Program-made: the position numbers and the translations under genes
Shown here: positions 8,301-15,471 of the stretch, piece by piece
Layout of the letters: each line of letters begins with the position of its first letter
Position numbering within the stretch: the stretch's first letter is position 1
The notes under the pieces: model-generated
Databases searched by the model: none
What the model was told of the DNA's origin: nothing
Seen by the model: the letters and a program-made list of their open reading frames with translations, nothing else
Origin: JAAYLN01 sp964592855
GTDB lineage: Bacteria; Verrucomicrobiota; Kiritimatiellia; RFP12; JAAYLN01
Reading direction: 5' to 3'
Length of the DNA: 64,000 nt
Assembly: GCA_964592855.1 (NCBI GenBank)
Contig: CAZQKI010000001.1
Location: forward strand, 1 to 64,000

Positions 8301-11247
8301 GCAGTTGAGCCGGCCAGCCATTGATCGTCAATGCCGGCGCGTTGGTGTCGACCGCCCATGCGGCATGTGAAGCATGCGGCGGCGGAATGCGGGTGATTCT
8401 GGAAAACGCGAAGGGGCGGGGACGGATGGCATCGGCGGTGATGCGAACGCGGGCGACCATCATGGAGTTGCGGTAGGTCCAGATGCCGAAGGAACCGGCG
8501 TGGATCGGCTCGGGGTCGTTGAACTCCAGAATCCGCTGGTTGTCAAAATCAAACGTCAACTGATTGCCCAGCCGGCGCAGACGGAGTGCGTACCAGGCGC
8601 CATGGACATCTCGTCCTTCCGCGAGGAGCGGCTCGTATCCCTTGCGCTTGTTTCCTTCCCGCGTGCGTGGAACGGTGTAGCGGTCGGATTGGGCCTTCGG
8701 TTCGCCGTTCCGGAAGAATCGCGACCAGAGCTGCGACTCGTCGGGGTCCCAGCCTGCCGTCGTGAGGGTGTAGCCGCTGGCCGTCGTGCTGCGCCGGTTC
8801 ATGATCGTCAGATTAAGGTCGCCGGGCCGATCATACCAGCCATGCCGCATGCCCGCGTAGAACTCCATGCTGAAATCGCCGGCGATCTCGAATTTCGACC
8901 AGATCGCGGCGACCGAATTGGAGTTTTCGCCGTTCATGTGCGACCAGTCCGGAAAGCATTGGAAGCGGTTGATGACCTCCCAGCTTCCGCCGTTCATGTT
9001 CCAGTCGTGCAGCGATTCTGTAAAGAGACAGTCGAGCACGGGTTCGCGGATCACCCGGGTAAACGCGAGTTGTGCCGTCTCCATCCCTTCCATCATCATC
9101 CGTCGTCCCGCGGCGGGCAAAGGGACACTGCAGCGCGCCACCAGGCTGGTGTCGCTGCTCAGCGTGAAAATCCCGTCATTGAGGCGGACCGTGTAAAAGC
9201 GGAATTTCGGCCCGTCGGCAACGGGTTGCGATTCGGGGAAAAACCAGGTGGCGCGCTGTGCAACCACGTGGTGGTTGGTGCCTCCGGCAAAGCGGGTGGA
9301 CAGGGAGATGACGTCGTTGCTCACGGCGACTTGAATGACTCCGTTCGTCTGGCCTTCGGGAATCAGCATGTGCAGGATGGTGCCATTGACCGACGGGACG
9401 CGCAGTTCGACCTGGCGGAGCACGTCGCTCTTGTACCAGGCGCGCTTGTCGGGATACCCCAGCCATTGTCCTTCCGGCGAGGCCCAGTGGCGCATGTAGG
9501 GATCGGTGACGTAGAAATTGTTTTTCTCGAAGCGGTCCGTGAAGTGCGCCACGTCGCTGCGCGAGAGGGGAAGCGTCAGCACGCCCAGCGTCTCCATGCC
9601 CAGCCTGAACCCCGCCGCGCCCGCCGCAGTTCCTTCGAGGGGACTCCAAACAACGGTTCGGCCGTCAATCCTGCCGCTGATCCCCTCCGGGGCCGTGGCG
9701 TCGAGTGTCAGCGTCACGCAGCCATTCGTGAACGGGGCGAGGACGAGGGTGTCCAGCAGGCGGTTGGTCACGCCGGGGGCGACCTGAAATAACGTGGCTG
9801 TTGGGGCGCCGTCGCGCTGCCGGACCGAGAGGCGGTAGTGCGTCTGGGTTGCGGACCGCCAGCCGGCGATCAGATCGGCGGACCAGAACCGCGAGGCAGG
9901 CTGGATGGCCAGGTCGATGCGGCGCGGGGGATCGTTGGTTGCACCGAAAATGATCTCAGTCGCGTTGGACGAGGACGTCTTGGCCAGGTGTGCCTGCGTC
10001 GCAAAGGGAATGTCAGGCGAAACAAAGCCCGCAAGCGGGCCACTGCGGCTTTCGAGCGGATGGGTGCAGCGGCGTGTCCACGGTGCAAGATCTTCGCGGG
10101 TGTCGACGGGGATCTCGGTATGCGACGCGGCCCGGACATCGTCGAAGCGGGCGCCGTCGGGCGCGTTGCTGAAAAGCCCGAAACGCCCGCCCGGCGGAAA
10201 CGCCAGCCGCCGCCGGATCACCTCGATGTTGTCCACCCGGCAGACGACGCGGTCTTCGAAAACGCGGACTTCGAGCATCAACCATTGTCCGGGTACGCAG
10301 TCGGAGACGACGGCTTCGACCAAAAAACCCAACCCCCGTCCGGCCGCCGTGCCGCGCCAGAGCGCAAAGATCAAGTGCCCGCTATCGGGGTCGGTCTGCA
10401 CGGTGAAGGCGTGTCCCGGGGGACCGCTGTTCTCCGGCATCAGAAAGAGCAGGCCGTTGGTGCCGGCGTTGTGCTGCACCGAGGCGCGATAGGTGTAGTG
10501 GTTGTAAAAGGGCTCGCCGGCCAGAATCATGGCATTCTGGCCATGGCCGTCGAGACTGTAGAAGTTGGGGCTTCGCTCGGGCTTGGGGAAACGCTTGAGT
10601 TCTTCGCGGAAGTGGACGCCGCTCAGGGTGCCCGTGACGGCATGCAAGCCCCACGCCCCAGAGGTGGTTTCCCAGAGTTGAAGGGCCTGTGGGGATGCCT
10701 GGTCGATCAGGAAGTCGTCGCTGAAGCTGAAGTGCCCCAACCGCTGCACAAACCCCGCTTCGATCGGGTCGGGGAGGGCTTCCCGCACCGTTGCAAGCGC
10801 GATGGCGCCATTCCAAAGGTCGGAGAAGCTCAAGGCCGGTTGGCCATCGACATAGAGTGTGCAGCGCTGGCGGGAACGCCGCAGCGAGAGGGTGGCGGTG
10901 GCATTCGTGTTGGGGAGCATGGCGGTGACGCGTACCCCATCCATGAAGGGTTGGCCGAAGACCTTGGCCGGCGTGCCGATGCATGTGCTGCGCCTGCGCT
11001 TGATTGTACACACGAGGGGGCGCTCGCCTTGTGCGTCGGAAAGACGGAGCAGGGTGCCTTTGTCGTCCCACCGCAGAGTGAAATCGCCGAGCGCCTCGGC
11101 GTCGGCAATGACCAGCCGATTCGTCCAGTTCGCGGGGCGGGCTTGCGCCGGTTGCGGCTGCTGTTGCCGGTCAACCGCTTCCTGCCCCTGTTTGGCGCAG
11201 ACAAGCATGGGCATCAGGAGAATCAGGGATGCTAGGTGGTTACGCAT
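5341..11247 (-). CDS. Giant secreted multidomain jelly-roll protein (1968 aa)
   Basis: A very large protein with a short N-terminal signal peptide (residues 1-18, MRNHLASLILLMPMLVCA). The next roughly 1000 residues look like several concanavalin-type jelly rolls of the kind found in LamG or 3-keto-disaccharide-hydrolase (DUF1080) proteins. Recurrent clues are FTVQTDPDSG and PGGRFGLFSNAPDGARFDDV, strings rich in W/F plus DDV. Later parts look Ig- or FN3-like (around 1450-1700), with a final beta-rich segment. No catalytic motif is evident. It starts the unit that continues 17 bases downstream with the lipoyl, reductase and ketosynthase genes. It probably binds or processes carbohydrate at the cell surface; the function is unknown. 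No good Shine-Dalgarno precedes the ATG. Confidence 0.75.
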   Translation of the reverse strand: MRNHLASLILLMPMLVCAKQGQEAVDRQQQPQPAQARPANWTNRLVIADAEALGDFTLRWDDKGTLLRLSDAQGERPLVCTIKRRRSTCIGTPAKVFGQPFMDGVRVTAMLPNTNATATLSLRRSRQRCTLYVDGQPALSFSDLWNGAIALATVREALPDPIEAGFVQRLGHFSFSDDFLIDQASPQALQLWETTSGAWGLHAVTGTLSGVHFREELKRFPKPERSPNFYSLDGHGQNAMILAGEPFYNHYTYRASVQHNAGTNGLLFLMPENSGPPGHAFTVQTDPDSGHLIFALWRGTAAGRGLGFLVEAVVSDCVPGQWLMLEVRVFEDRVVCRVDNIEVIRRRLAFPPGGRFGLFSNAPDGARFDDVRAASHTEIPVDTREDLAPWTRRCTHPLESRSGPLAGFVSPDIPFATQAHLAKTSSSNATEIIFGATNDPPRRIDLAIQPASRFWSADLIAGWRSATQTHYRLSVRQRDGAPTATLFQVAPGVTNRLLDTLVLAPFTNGCVTLTLDATAPEGISGRIDGRTVVWSPLEGTAAGAAGFRLGMETLGVLTLPLSRSDVAHFTDRFEKNNFYVTDPYMRHWASPEGQWLGYPDKRAWYKSDVLRQVELRVPSVNGTILHMLIPEGQTNGVIQVAVSNDVISLSTRFAGGTNHHVVAQRATWFFPESQPVADGPKFRFYTVRLNDGIFTLSSDTSLVARCSVPLPAAGRRMMMEGMETAQLAFTRVIREPVLDCLFTESLHDWNMNGGSWEVINRFQCFPDWSHMNGENSNSVAAIWSKFEIAGDFSMEFYAGMRHGWYDRPGDLNLTIMNRRSTTASGYTLTTAGWDPDESQLWSRFFRNGEPKAQSDRYTVPRTREGNKRKGYEPLLAEGRDVHGAWYALRLRRLGNQLTFDFDNQRILEFNDPEPIHAGSFGIWTYRNSMMVARVRITADAIRPRPFAFSRITRIPPPHASHAAWAVDTNAPALTINGWPAQLLQEPLWHHDEDDNHTRIVFKNATTAVPEMHVYSAQGGGAFMARASLPEIAASELIGWRFEVARHPEAQFNLEYTLGTREGKQFTVIEALSHYICGTLEERGPRRIAGRLPKPPEPTPEGATDLIWTPVVAWLPIQGVSNRFQVRLDGFGNLQPSDIQQGLSGNPPGAWYAVRNLRPIYRGTPVIATTRSPDLAPLREKLDTAPVGRLNTLTLPAELDPARTVIEWGVMPGSDIALVARLATRPPHSIRVASTLPWPNPLLTSRNVRINDQPVPIAWIDANELVVPLPRGIPDSNEAVRLSTDLLDGRTFTQLFSSSSIYEAPGKRPADPPILIGFDLTNSLSCYQNFESRRLFPSAFQVALPPTIRFDDPRQNSYLRYANSGNAARLQGLLASGYDLARWPLLQFRYRGDPMARVSIHAINSGVIHFSENNPNASEVPLAPQPKLDDTWHTWLGRVSGFTLSRPITSGYSLGVTDLRVGSLHGQDQTGRFSTLNVDDLAAGPVIGPGQNLTFRASYEAPDGIDVCAYSILSGEQPWDLRTAKQREEARWTAITTNTWIAVPTGGIEDGIHHLVLRAKSADSVWSPVADIPFMMDRTPVPVTAQVISTSKLNGTLFNVDFQSKDGASPLMETLKLTCNGTPFPFAQDATSVVNYHTNGITLELNWPLLFRKQINAAGNGTQFAIRCEGLTDAAGNVSPPLSASIKIDYASDKTPPTYPPLATPTNALWWAPEMPAPSDLFTFNRTLVVEPGTSPDIFSFIGLKASDKEGMVGRTFSSPVWSTARHRYLALSLCLAPDTKITTNETLFELRFRPPKVPAGGKRFKRGAYHMTFTSKTLADNRTLFGNLKWEPGRWNDLMVDVAEFLKQESGLAEAFELQEFAIVLPAASPYRLQVRAGAILSAWAATDVLAFRAYDASGVSGLTWQGGGQAPFTVIRPARVSLPADDPCWMKLAIRDRAGNASHPFLVPIPPHAPPPGNLPLAEDWAP

Positions 11248-11338
11248 AGGGCGTCTTCGTTATGAAAAATGGACAGACAATGCCTCTTTAAGCAGGTTCT
11301 GTGCCGAACCGGCCAAGAACATTAGGAGGAGTTAGGCG

Positions 11339-11989
11339 TTAGGCAATCTCCGCGAGCAGCCGTTCCGCCACGAGGCGGTGCCCCGCGTCATTCGGGTGCA
11401 TGCCGTCCAGCAGGAGGTCGTCGATGGCTTGATTGTCGACATTGCCGTAGGCTTGAAACGCCGCGTAGACATCGACCAGAGGCAGACGGCGCCGCTTGGC
11501 TACTTCGCGCAGCGCTTCGGCGTAGGCCTTCAGCCGCACGTTGAACCCATCGGGATCGGCCGGTTGATAGGGTGGTTTTCCGTAGCGGTCTAGCAGGGCG
11601 GGTGTCCATCGCATCGGATTGGGAGTCATGAGGATCACCCGTGCCGCTTGTCCGCAGATGCCGGTGACGAAATGCTCGATGTTTTCCACATACCGGTCGG
11701 CCGCAACTCGTGGTTGCTCGGCAGGTGGTGTTCGCCAGACATCGACGGCGGCATCGTTGATGCCGAACTGGATGACCACCAGATCGGGCCGCCGGGCGAG
11801 GACATCGCGTTCGAAGCGAAGCCGGGCGTCTTCAGTGGTGTTGCCGCCCACGCCGGCGTTGAACGCCTCGACGTCGATTCCCCTGGCGGCCAGCTCCTGC
11901 TTGAGGCATTCGAGATAGATCCGCACGGGTCCGCGCGGCGCCGTGGTGGAGTCGCCGAACGCCACCAGCGTAATCCGCTTTCGATTCAC
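11339..11989 (-). CDS. SGNH/GDSL-family hydrolase
   Basis: A 216-residue cytosolic SGNH esterase or lipase. The blocks are easy to see: GDS (FGDSTTAPRG) near residue 12, the oxyanion Gly in AGVGGNTT, the Asn in FGINDAA, and the C-terminal Asp/His pair in DGMHPNDAGH. Members commonly remove acetyl groups from carbohydrates. It starts with GTG at 11989, which overlaps the stop of the ceramidase-like gene (GTGA), so I preferred it over longer versions. It is the last gene of a minus-strand unit with the ceramidase-like protein, a second SGNH protein and a UROD-like protein. The natural substrate is unknown; glycan deacetylation is the likely role. Confidence 0.88.
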   Translation of the reverse strand: MNRKRITLVAFGDSTTAPRGPVRIYLECLKQELAARGIDVEAFNAGVGGNTTEDARLRFERDVLARRPDLVVIQFGINDAAVDVWRTPPAEQPRVAADRYVENIEHFVTGICGQAARVILMTPNPMRWTPALLDRYGKPPYQPADPDGFNVRLKAYAEALREVAKRRRLPLVDVYAAFQAYGNVDNQAIDDLLLDGMHPNDAGHRLVAERLLAEIA

Positions 11990-13302
11990 ATGGACTCCAT
12001 AAGGTCGATGGCCGCCTGCATGAGGAGCTCGCCGGCCTCCGGCTCGAAAACGCGGTTGTTGGACTCGTAGAGTCCTGCGGCAACCGCCTCGGGCGTGACA
12101 ATGTAGCCTTGGAGTTCGCCGTTGACCAGGGACACGGGTAAGCAGCGATGGTTGGTCCTTTGCTTGAGCGCCAGGCCATATTCGGTAAACAGTTCGCCGG
12201 GGAATCCGACCAGGTAGTTGTCCGCCACGCGGACAACCTGAACACTGACGGGTGTGTAACCGGCGAGGACTTCGGCGAGTCGCCCGTTCGCCTGACACTC
12301 CGCAAGGTAGACGGTCTCTTCCGCGCCGAACACATCGCACTCCGCCGTGCGGACGGGACCATGCCCCGCGCCGCGTTGCTTCAGTTCCTGATAGATCTTC
12401 CGGAATTGCTCCAGGCTCCGGCGGGCTTCGTCCACCTCGGGAAGCGTGCGACGCGGCAGCGCCACATCCTTCATCCGTGCGTCAACGATGGCTTCCGGCA
12501 CGAAGTCTTCGTCACGTAGCGCGCCAAGGCGGTCAACAATAACCTGGCCCAGCACTTCGCCGATACGCTGCGCTTCGCCAAAGGTGTTGCTCCGCACGGC
12601 ATATCGGGGACTCTGATTGCCTGACGGCCCGGTGTGGTAAAGTACCGTCAGATCCGCGTCGATACGGGCTTTCAGAAACTCCCGCGTGAAATGGGGGAAG
12701 TCGGACGATACCCGCTTGGAGTCCTCGTGCAGGACTGTCGGATGCATGCTGTAGACCACCGACACGGCGCACAGCCGCCTGGACTGCCGGTCTCGGACCG
12801 CCAGCAGTCCGACTTCGGAATCCCGGCACCCCCGTTCGGGGTCGTGACGATTGCCTCCGGCGCCTGTCACCGTGGTCGCACACCAGGCCACATCGACCGG
12901 TCGCAGGCTGTGAACGGCCGCCGTGGCGGCGTCGACGATGCGATCCATCAGGAACGCCATGTAGGCGGGGTCGATGTCGGGGACCACCGGCGAGGGGCCC
13001 CACTCCAATACTTCGGCGGTGTGCGGCCCCGAATGGGTATGCGAGCAACTGACGAAGACCGTGTCCGGCTTGACGCCCGTGGCCCGCGCAATCCGCACCC
13101 GCAGTTCACTGGCCGTCGATGGCGTGATGAAAAGGAGATCGAGCGCGATCAGCAGGACCGTGCGGCCATCGCTGCGGAGGCAAAGCGCGCTGGCCAACAG
13201 CGGATCATGAACGCCTTGCGAGATGCGGGGAATATGCGGAAACCCGACCAGGAAACAGGGGCGTTGCGGAGTGATGTCCCGTACAGCGGTGCCGGCAAGC
13301 AT
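11986..13302 (-). CDS. Neutral/alkaline ceramidase N-terminal-domain-like hydrolase
   Basis: A 438-residue protein that opens MLAGTAVRDITPQ and carries SCSHTHSGPHT, the hallmark of the zinc-dependent neutral ceramidase N-terminal family. TVLHED and a late GFPGELFTEYG motif are also typical. In PVC bacteria this family is abundant in carbohydrate islands and often lacks the C-terminal immunoglobulin domain, as here. No signal peptide is visible, so it is probably cytosolic and may act on a soluble amide or ester and not on ceramide. The downstream SGNH gene starts inside its stop codon. The true substrate is not deducible. Confidence 0.8.
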   Translation of the reverse strand: MLAGTAVRDITPQRPCFLVGFPHIPRISQGVHDPLLASALCLRSDGRTVLLIALDLLFITPSTASELRVRIARATGVKPDTVFVSCSHTHSGPHTAEVLEWGPSPVVPDIDPAYMAFLMDRIVDAATAAVHSLRPVDVAWCATTVTGAGGNRHDPERGCRDSEVGLLAVRDRQSRRLCAVSVVYSMHPTVLHEDSKRVSSDFPHFTREFLKARIDADLTVLYHTGPSGNQSPRYAVRSNTFGEAQRIGEVLGQVIVDRLGALRDEDFVPEAIVDARMKDVALPRRTLPEVDEARRSLEQFRKIYQELKQRGAGHGPVRTAECDVFGAEETVYLAECQANGRLAEVLAGYTPVSVQVVRVADNYLVGFPGELFTEYGLALKQRTNHRCLPVSLVNGELQGYIVTPEAVAAGLYESNNRVFEPEAGELLMQAAIDLMESM

Positions 13303-13377
13303 GGAAAGTCCTCGTGTATTGTTCTTGCGTTTCCCGGGCGAACGCCGCGGATCGGGCCTGCGTTCTTCCGGGAGCGT

Positions 13378-14040
13378 TTATCCCGCCGGAAACCAACGCA
13401 GCAGTTCCCGGGCAACGAGTTCATGACCCTGGCGATTGGGGTGGTTGCTCCAGGACAGCAAGTCGCTCAGATCGCCGGATTGAATATAGTGCTTGAAGGC
13501 GGCAAAGCTGTCGACCAGCCCCACGCCGTTCGCATGCGCCAGTCGGCGGATCTGGTTGGCATGCTCGCCGAGCTGGTGGCGGTTCGCATCCATGCAGGCG
13601 GGGGCCTGCGTCATGTCGAAGGTGGGCGTCAGCAACAGCAGCTTGATGCCGGCCCGGGTCCCCTCCTGAATCATCTGGGTCCAGGCGGCGTCGGCCTTCT
13701 CCAGTCCGAGTCGACGGTCGTTCAGGCCGTAATCAATGGTGACCAGGTCGGGGCGGTGTCCGAGCACATCGCTCGTAAACCGGGCCGCACCCGCCTCCGA
13801 GTTCTCTCCGCCGATGGCGGTGACAATGACATTGACGGGCCCGAAGGGAAAGCGCTCGGCGAGTCCGGCCCGCAACAGGTGGGGATAGGCGTTCAACGAG
13901 TCGACCCGCGGCGTTGCAAAGTATCCGGCGGGAACGCTATGCCCGTGGCACACGATGTTGATCGTCCGGTTTGCCGGCCAGTGACGCCGGAGAGTGTCCG
14001 TGATGTCGGAAAGATAGGATCGTGATTCGATGGGGGTCAT
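13378..14040 (-). CDS. SGNH hydrolase with GHS in place of GDS
   Basis: A 220-residue SGNH-fold protein. Block I reads CHGHSVPAGYF, so the usual GDS is GHS while the nucleophile Ser is kept. IGGENSEA supplies the oxyanion Gly, YGLNDRRLG the Asn, and SNHPNRQGH the final His; the Asp three residues before that His is replaced by Asn. A strong ribosome-binding site (AAAGGAG) precedes the ATG. It follows the UROD-like gene by 11 bases and precedes the ceramidase-like gene by 75 bases. It may be a carbohydrate esterase with a modified triad, or a binding-only relative. Confidence 0.82.
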   Translation of the reverse strand: MTPIESRSYLSDITDTLRRHWPANRTINIVCHGHSVPAGYFATPRVDSLNAYPHLLRAGLAERFPFGPVNVIVTAIGGENSEAGAARFTSDVLGHRPDLVTIDYGLNDRRLGLEKADAAWTQMIQEGTRAGIKLLLLTPTFDMTQAPACMDANRHQLGEHANQIRRLAHANGVGLVDSFAAFKHYIQSGDLSDLLSWSNHPNRQGHELVARELLRWFPAG

Positions 14041-14051
14041 GGTGCTCCTTT

Positions 14052-15161
14052 TCAGGTGTATCGACCAAATCGGTCAACCAGTTCGATCAGTCGTGCAATG
14101 CGTGAGAACGAGGCGTCGGGCGGAACCTGGTCCCCCGCGGCCATGAACAGGCGCGGGGAGGCCATGCGGGTGTCGAGCCAGCTTCTGACAGACGCTTCGA
14201 AGGCGGCCTCGCTCCCCGTGGGACCGAAGACGGGAGCCGGGATGCCGCCGGAGAGGATCAGGCCGGGGCCCGCCTCGGCGCGCATCTGCTGCGGGGTGAG
14301 GGCGAACATCGGCGCCGGCGTGGCGGCGTCGACGCAGTCCACGCCGCAGGCGGCCAGCCTGCCGAGCACACCCCGGCTTTCTCCGTCGACATGTACCGCC
14401 AGCCACTTGCCGTGTGCGTGCAGCCGCCGGGCGACCTCGGTGTAGTAGCCGCCGACATGCTCGTCGAAGAATGCCGTTGTCTGGACGTTGCTGTCATAGT
14501 TGTCGCTGATCAGCAGCGTTTCGAAAGGTCCGTCGATCAGCGCGTCGAGGATGCGGAGGTTGCAGGCGTTGACCGCACCAATGAGACGCGTCGTTTTCTC
14601 CGGCTCATCGTGCAGGGCGAAGACGGCGTCGGCGACGTCCATGTAGCGGGCCAGAATGTAGCCGGAGCCGGAGTAGGGGAGCTGCGCATAGGGGAAGGCC
14701 AGGCTGCCCAGGGCGTCCCGCCAGGCGTGAAAGCGCTCCCAGCGGGGGCGGCAGCGGAGCCGTGCCATCAGGCCCTCGACAATCGGGAAGTCGTCGGGCG
14801 ACTGCAGCAGGTACCGGCGGATGCCGTAGGAATAGCTCACGGGGTTGAACACCCGCTCCTCGTGAAGCTGGCCGAGCGGAGAGACGATGCGTGTCGTGAA
14901 GACGCCGTCCTCCGTCGCGGACTCGATCCGCCAGTCGGGGTCGTCGCTCGTTAACTGGTAGAACCCCCCCATTTCGCAATAGGCCGCCGCGCCCACCTGC
15001 TTGTGCAGATCCACCAGTCCTTGCTCCACGCCGGCGAAGCCCGCCAGGTTGAACGGGACCTTGTTGTTGCGCTTGTACCAATGTGAGAGATCCAGCATCA
15101 ACGGCACCCGGTCGGGCGTCCGTCCCTGGTATACCGCGCGTATGCGTTCGTTTTCCTGCAT
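14052..15161 (-). CDS. Uroporphyrinogen decarboxylase-family (UROD/MtaA-like) protein
   Basis: A 369-residue TIM-barrel protein starting MQENERIRAVYQGRTPDRVPL, the characteristic opening of UROD-family methyltransferase-like proteins (NRERxxxxLxxxxPDRVP). True HemE residues for the coproporphyrin reaction are not apparent. The zinc motif seen in MtaA-type enzymes (HxCG) is replaced by AVHVDGES. It heads the minus-strand unit with two SGNH proteins and a ceramidase-like gene. In anaerobes such proteins often move methyl groups between a corrinoid protein and another carrier. No corrinoid protein is encoded in the window, so the acceptor is unknown. Confidence 0.8.
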   Translation of the reverse strand: MQENERIRAVYQGRTPDRVPLMLDLSHWYKRNNKVPFNLAGFAGVEQGLVDLHKQVGAAAYCEMGGFYQLTSDDPDWRIESATEDGVFTTRIVSPLGQLHEERVFNPVSYSYGIRRYLLQSPDDFPIVEGLMARLRCRPRWERFHAWRDALGSLAFPYAQLPYSGSGYILARYMDVADAVFALHDEPEKTTRLIGAVNACNLRILDALIDGPFETLLISDNYDSNVQTTAFFDEHVGGYYTEVARRLHAHGKWLAVHVDGESRGVLGRLAACGVDCVDAATPAPMFALTPQQMRAEAGPGLILSGGIPAPVFGPTGSEAAFEASVRSWLDTRMASPRLFMAAGDQVPPDASFSRIARLIELVDRFGRYT

Positions 15162-15230
15162 GCGTGTAAGGGGCCTTTGCTTCGCTACCCGATCAGCTTA
15201 CTCGATCCGACTCGCCAGCGCCATTCATAA

Positions 15231-15316
15231 CGGTCGACGCTTACGGCGATGCGTATGGTGGACGCGTGAAACTGCCTGTTCTCGTCGTCCGAAAGCGTCG
15301 CCGTAAGCGTCAACCG
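15231..15316. repeat. Long imperfect palindrome (REP/MITE-like hairpin)
   Basis: The arms at 15231-15251 and 15296-15316 are reverse complements at 19 of 21 positions, built around GACGCTTACGGCGA, with a 44-base loop. The arm and loop sizes match those of the hairpin at 34119-34197, although the sequence differs. It is not followed by a T-run, so a simple terminator is unlikely. Confidence 0.75.
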
Positions 15317-15359
15317 ACCCGTCCATGAGGCGTTACCCCAATGCACTCAAATCGCGCTA

Positions 15360-15385
15360 CCCCAGAAACTGACCCCAGAAACTGA
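15360..15385 (+). repeat. Two tandem copies of CCCCAGAAACTGA
   Basis: Two exact head-to-tail copies of a 13-base unit occur here (15360-15372 and 15373-15385), followed by CCGGT. Similar CCCCAGAAACTGA strings are often seen beside REP-associated transposase genes, but no transposase is present, so this may be a relic of one. That association is from memory. Confidence 0.7.
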
Positions 15386-15471
15386 CCGGTTACTTCCCGC
15401 TTGCATTTGCGATGCACAATGGATAATTTCGCTGACCTCTCCCAGGATTCACCCGTATACAAGCTTCCAGT

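Larger units (their letters stand above)
15162..15471. other. 310-bp intergenic region between divergent genes
   Basis: This separates the UROD-like gene (minus) from the rhamnogalacturonan-lyase-like gene (plus). It holds a long imperfect hairpin (15231-15316) and a 13-base tandem repeat (15360-15385). A weak promoter-like pair for the rightward gene (TTGCAT at 15401 and GATAAT at 15422) has only 15-base spacing, so I do not list it separately. No small ORF with a ribosome-binding site or RNA gene was recognised. Confidence 0.6.
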
